Assembly: GCA_020024395.1 (NCBI GenBank) | Contig: JAHHTV010000088.1 | Coordinates: forward strand, 1 to 6,574 | Direction: 5' to 3' | From: Anaerotignum sp. | Lineage (GTDB): Bacteria; Bacillota; Clostridia; Lachnospirales; Anaerotignaceae | DNA: 6,574 bases | Part shown: positions 6,175 to 6,574 of the stretch, one piece after another | Position numbering within the stretch: the stretch's first letter is position 1 | How the letters are laid out: each line of letters begins with the position of its first letter | Position numbers and translations under genes: made by a program | Notes under the pieces: generated by a model | What the model was told of the DNA's origin: nothing | The model's database searches: none | The model's input: the letters and a program-made list of their open reading frames with translations, nothing else

Positions 6175-6203
6175 ATTATAGCATAATAAGAAAAAAATGT
6201 AAT
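6175..6203 (-). promoter_or_regulatory. Promoter of the small membrane-protein gene
   Basis: Read on the minus strand, a perfect TATAAT (6180 to 6175) is preceded at exactly 17 bases by ATTACA (6203 to 6198), a four-of-six match to the -35 consensus. Transcription would start near 6168 inside a run of nine A (6174 to 6166), giving a leader of about 40 bases that begins just before the AAAGGAG ribosome binding site. Confidence 0.7.
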
Positions 6204-6234
6204 CCAGTTTTGATAAAGCAGGTGAAAAAAGAAT

Positions 6235-6574
6235 ATGTATAAAAAATCCATTGTAAAAAAACAATTTTTATTGTATATTGGCACGGTTTCTATTTGTGTG
6301 CTTTTGTTAGGTGCAATGCTTTCTGTGGTATATACCAAACATTATATGAATGAAACAAAACAAGACTTGATATCACAGGGCGAAAAAGTTTCCAATGCCA
6401 TTCAAAAAGCGTATCGAACAGGAAATTTGAACAATCTTGCATATGAAATACAAGTATTGGAAGATTATATGGGGGCTGGCGTGCTTTTGGTAAATAAAGA
6501 AGGCGTGATTGTGATGGCATCACCAAGTATGGATCACCATTTGCTCGGAAAAGTTTTGGCGTATGAAGAATTGG
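6235..6574 (+). CDS. Probable sensor histidine kinase, N-terminal part (runs off the window)
   Basis: The 113 visible codons stay open to the window end. The product starts MYKKSIVKKQ (basic cytoplasmic end), then has one transmembrane helix at about residues 11-33. A soluble segment follows (from about 34), including QVLEDYMGAGVLLVNKEGVIVMASP, a pattern like the extracytoplasmic PAS-like sensor domains of membrane kinases (a beta-strand 'VLLVNKEGVIV' core). This topology and its position after an OmpR-family regulator support a sensor kinase, but no HisKA or ATPase motif is inside the window, so the kinase call is inference. ATG 6235 has AGGTG (6220-6224) 10 bases upstream, a modest ribosome binding site. 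No convincing + strand promoter is visible between 6130 and 6234; expression may come from read-through of the upstream operon. It could alternatively be a chemoreceptor or other single-helix sensor. Confidence 0.7.
   Translation, partial: MYKKSIVKKQFLLYIGTVSICVLLLGAMLSVVYTKHYMNETKQDLISQGEKVSNAIQKAYRTGNLNNLAYEIQVLEDYMGAGVLLVNKEGVIVMASPSMDHHLLGKVLAYEEL

Noticed and set aside
6174..6187. Plus-strand -10 candidates (TATTAT at 6174, CATAAT at 6182) for the presumed kinase
   Set aside because: Neither has a recognisable -35 at 16-18 bases upstream; the stretch is better explained by the minus-strand promoter in the same place.
6130..6264. 133-residue version of the small membrane protein starting at 6264 on the minus strand
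   Set aside because: The extra 45 codons span the likely promoter and ribosome binding site, overlap the start of the presumed kinase gene, and read as Phe/Lys-rich translated non-coding DNA.

Overview
The window looks like part of the chromosome of a low-GC Gram-positive anaerobe, most likely a member of the Clostridia. The evidence is AT-rich coding DNA, strong AGGAGG-type ribosome binding sites, short intrinsic terminators, a MutS2 with a C-terminal Smr domain, and a methionine gamma-lyase/'aluminum resistance' family protein. Leucine is written mostly as TTG, which is distinctive for such an AT-rich genome. I cannot name the genus. I see no insertion sequence, CRISPR array, tRNA or rRNA.

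Layout. (1) Positions 2-751 are the 3' part of a PLP-dependent methionine gamma-lyase family gene, closed by a clear intrinsic terminator (759-792). (2) A good extended -10 promoter (809-838), with a TTGCA-N9-TGCAA dyad just downstream, starts a tight five-gene run on the + strand: a LysR-type regulator (894-1796), an unrecognised 122-residue acidic protein (1803-2171), the RNA 2'-phosphotransferase kptA (2184-2741), mutS2 (2751-5120) and an OmpR-family response regulator (5137-5826). Gaps between these genes are 6-16 bases, so they are probably one operon. (3) A GC-rich hairpin at 5829-5855 follows the response regulator. Its U-rich tail lies on the minus-strand side, so it suits the next gene better than the response regulator. 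(4) A minus-strand gene (5863-6129) encodes an 88-residue two-helix membrane protein with its own promoter (6175-6203). Its ribosome binding site is separated from the start codon by a perfect small hairpin. (5) At 6235 a + strand gene begins a membrane protein that runs off the window and is probably the sensor kinase partner of the response regulator.

How the genes may work together. KptA removes 2'-phosphates from RNA. MutS2 is known from Bacillus subtilis as a factor that acts on collided ribosomes and in DNA recombination control. Their co-transcription under a LysR-type regulator suggests, as an inference only, an RNA-damage or translation-stress theme. The response regulator and presumed sensor kinase are split by an oppositely oriented small membrane-protein gene. 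This resembles the noncontiguous operon arrangement described in Staphylococcus aureus and would make a + strand read-through RNA antisense to the small gene. The two most interesting local signals are this arrangement and the hairpin-separated ribosome binding site.
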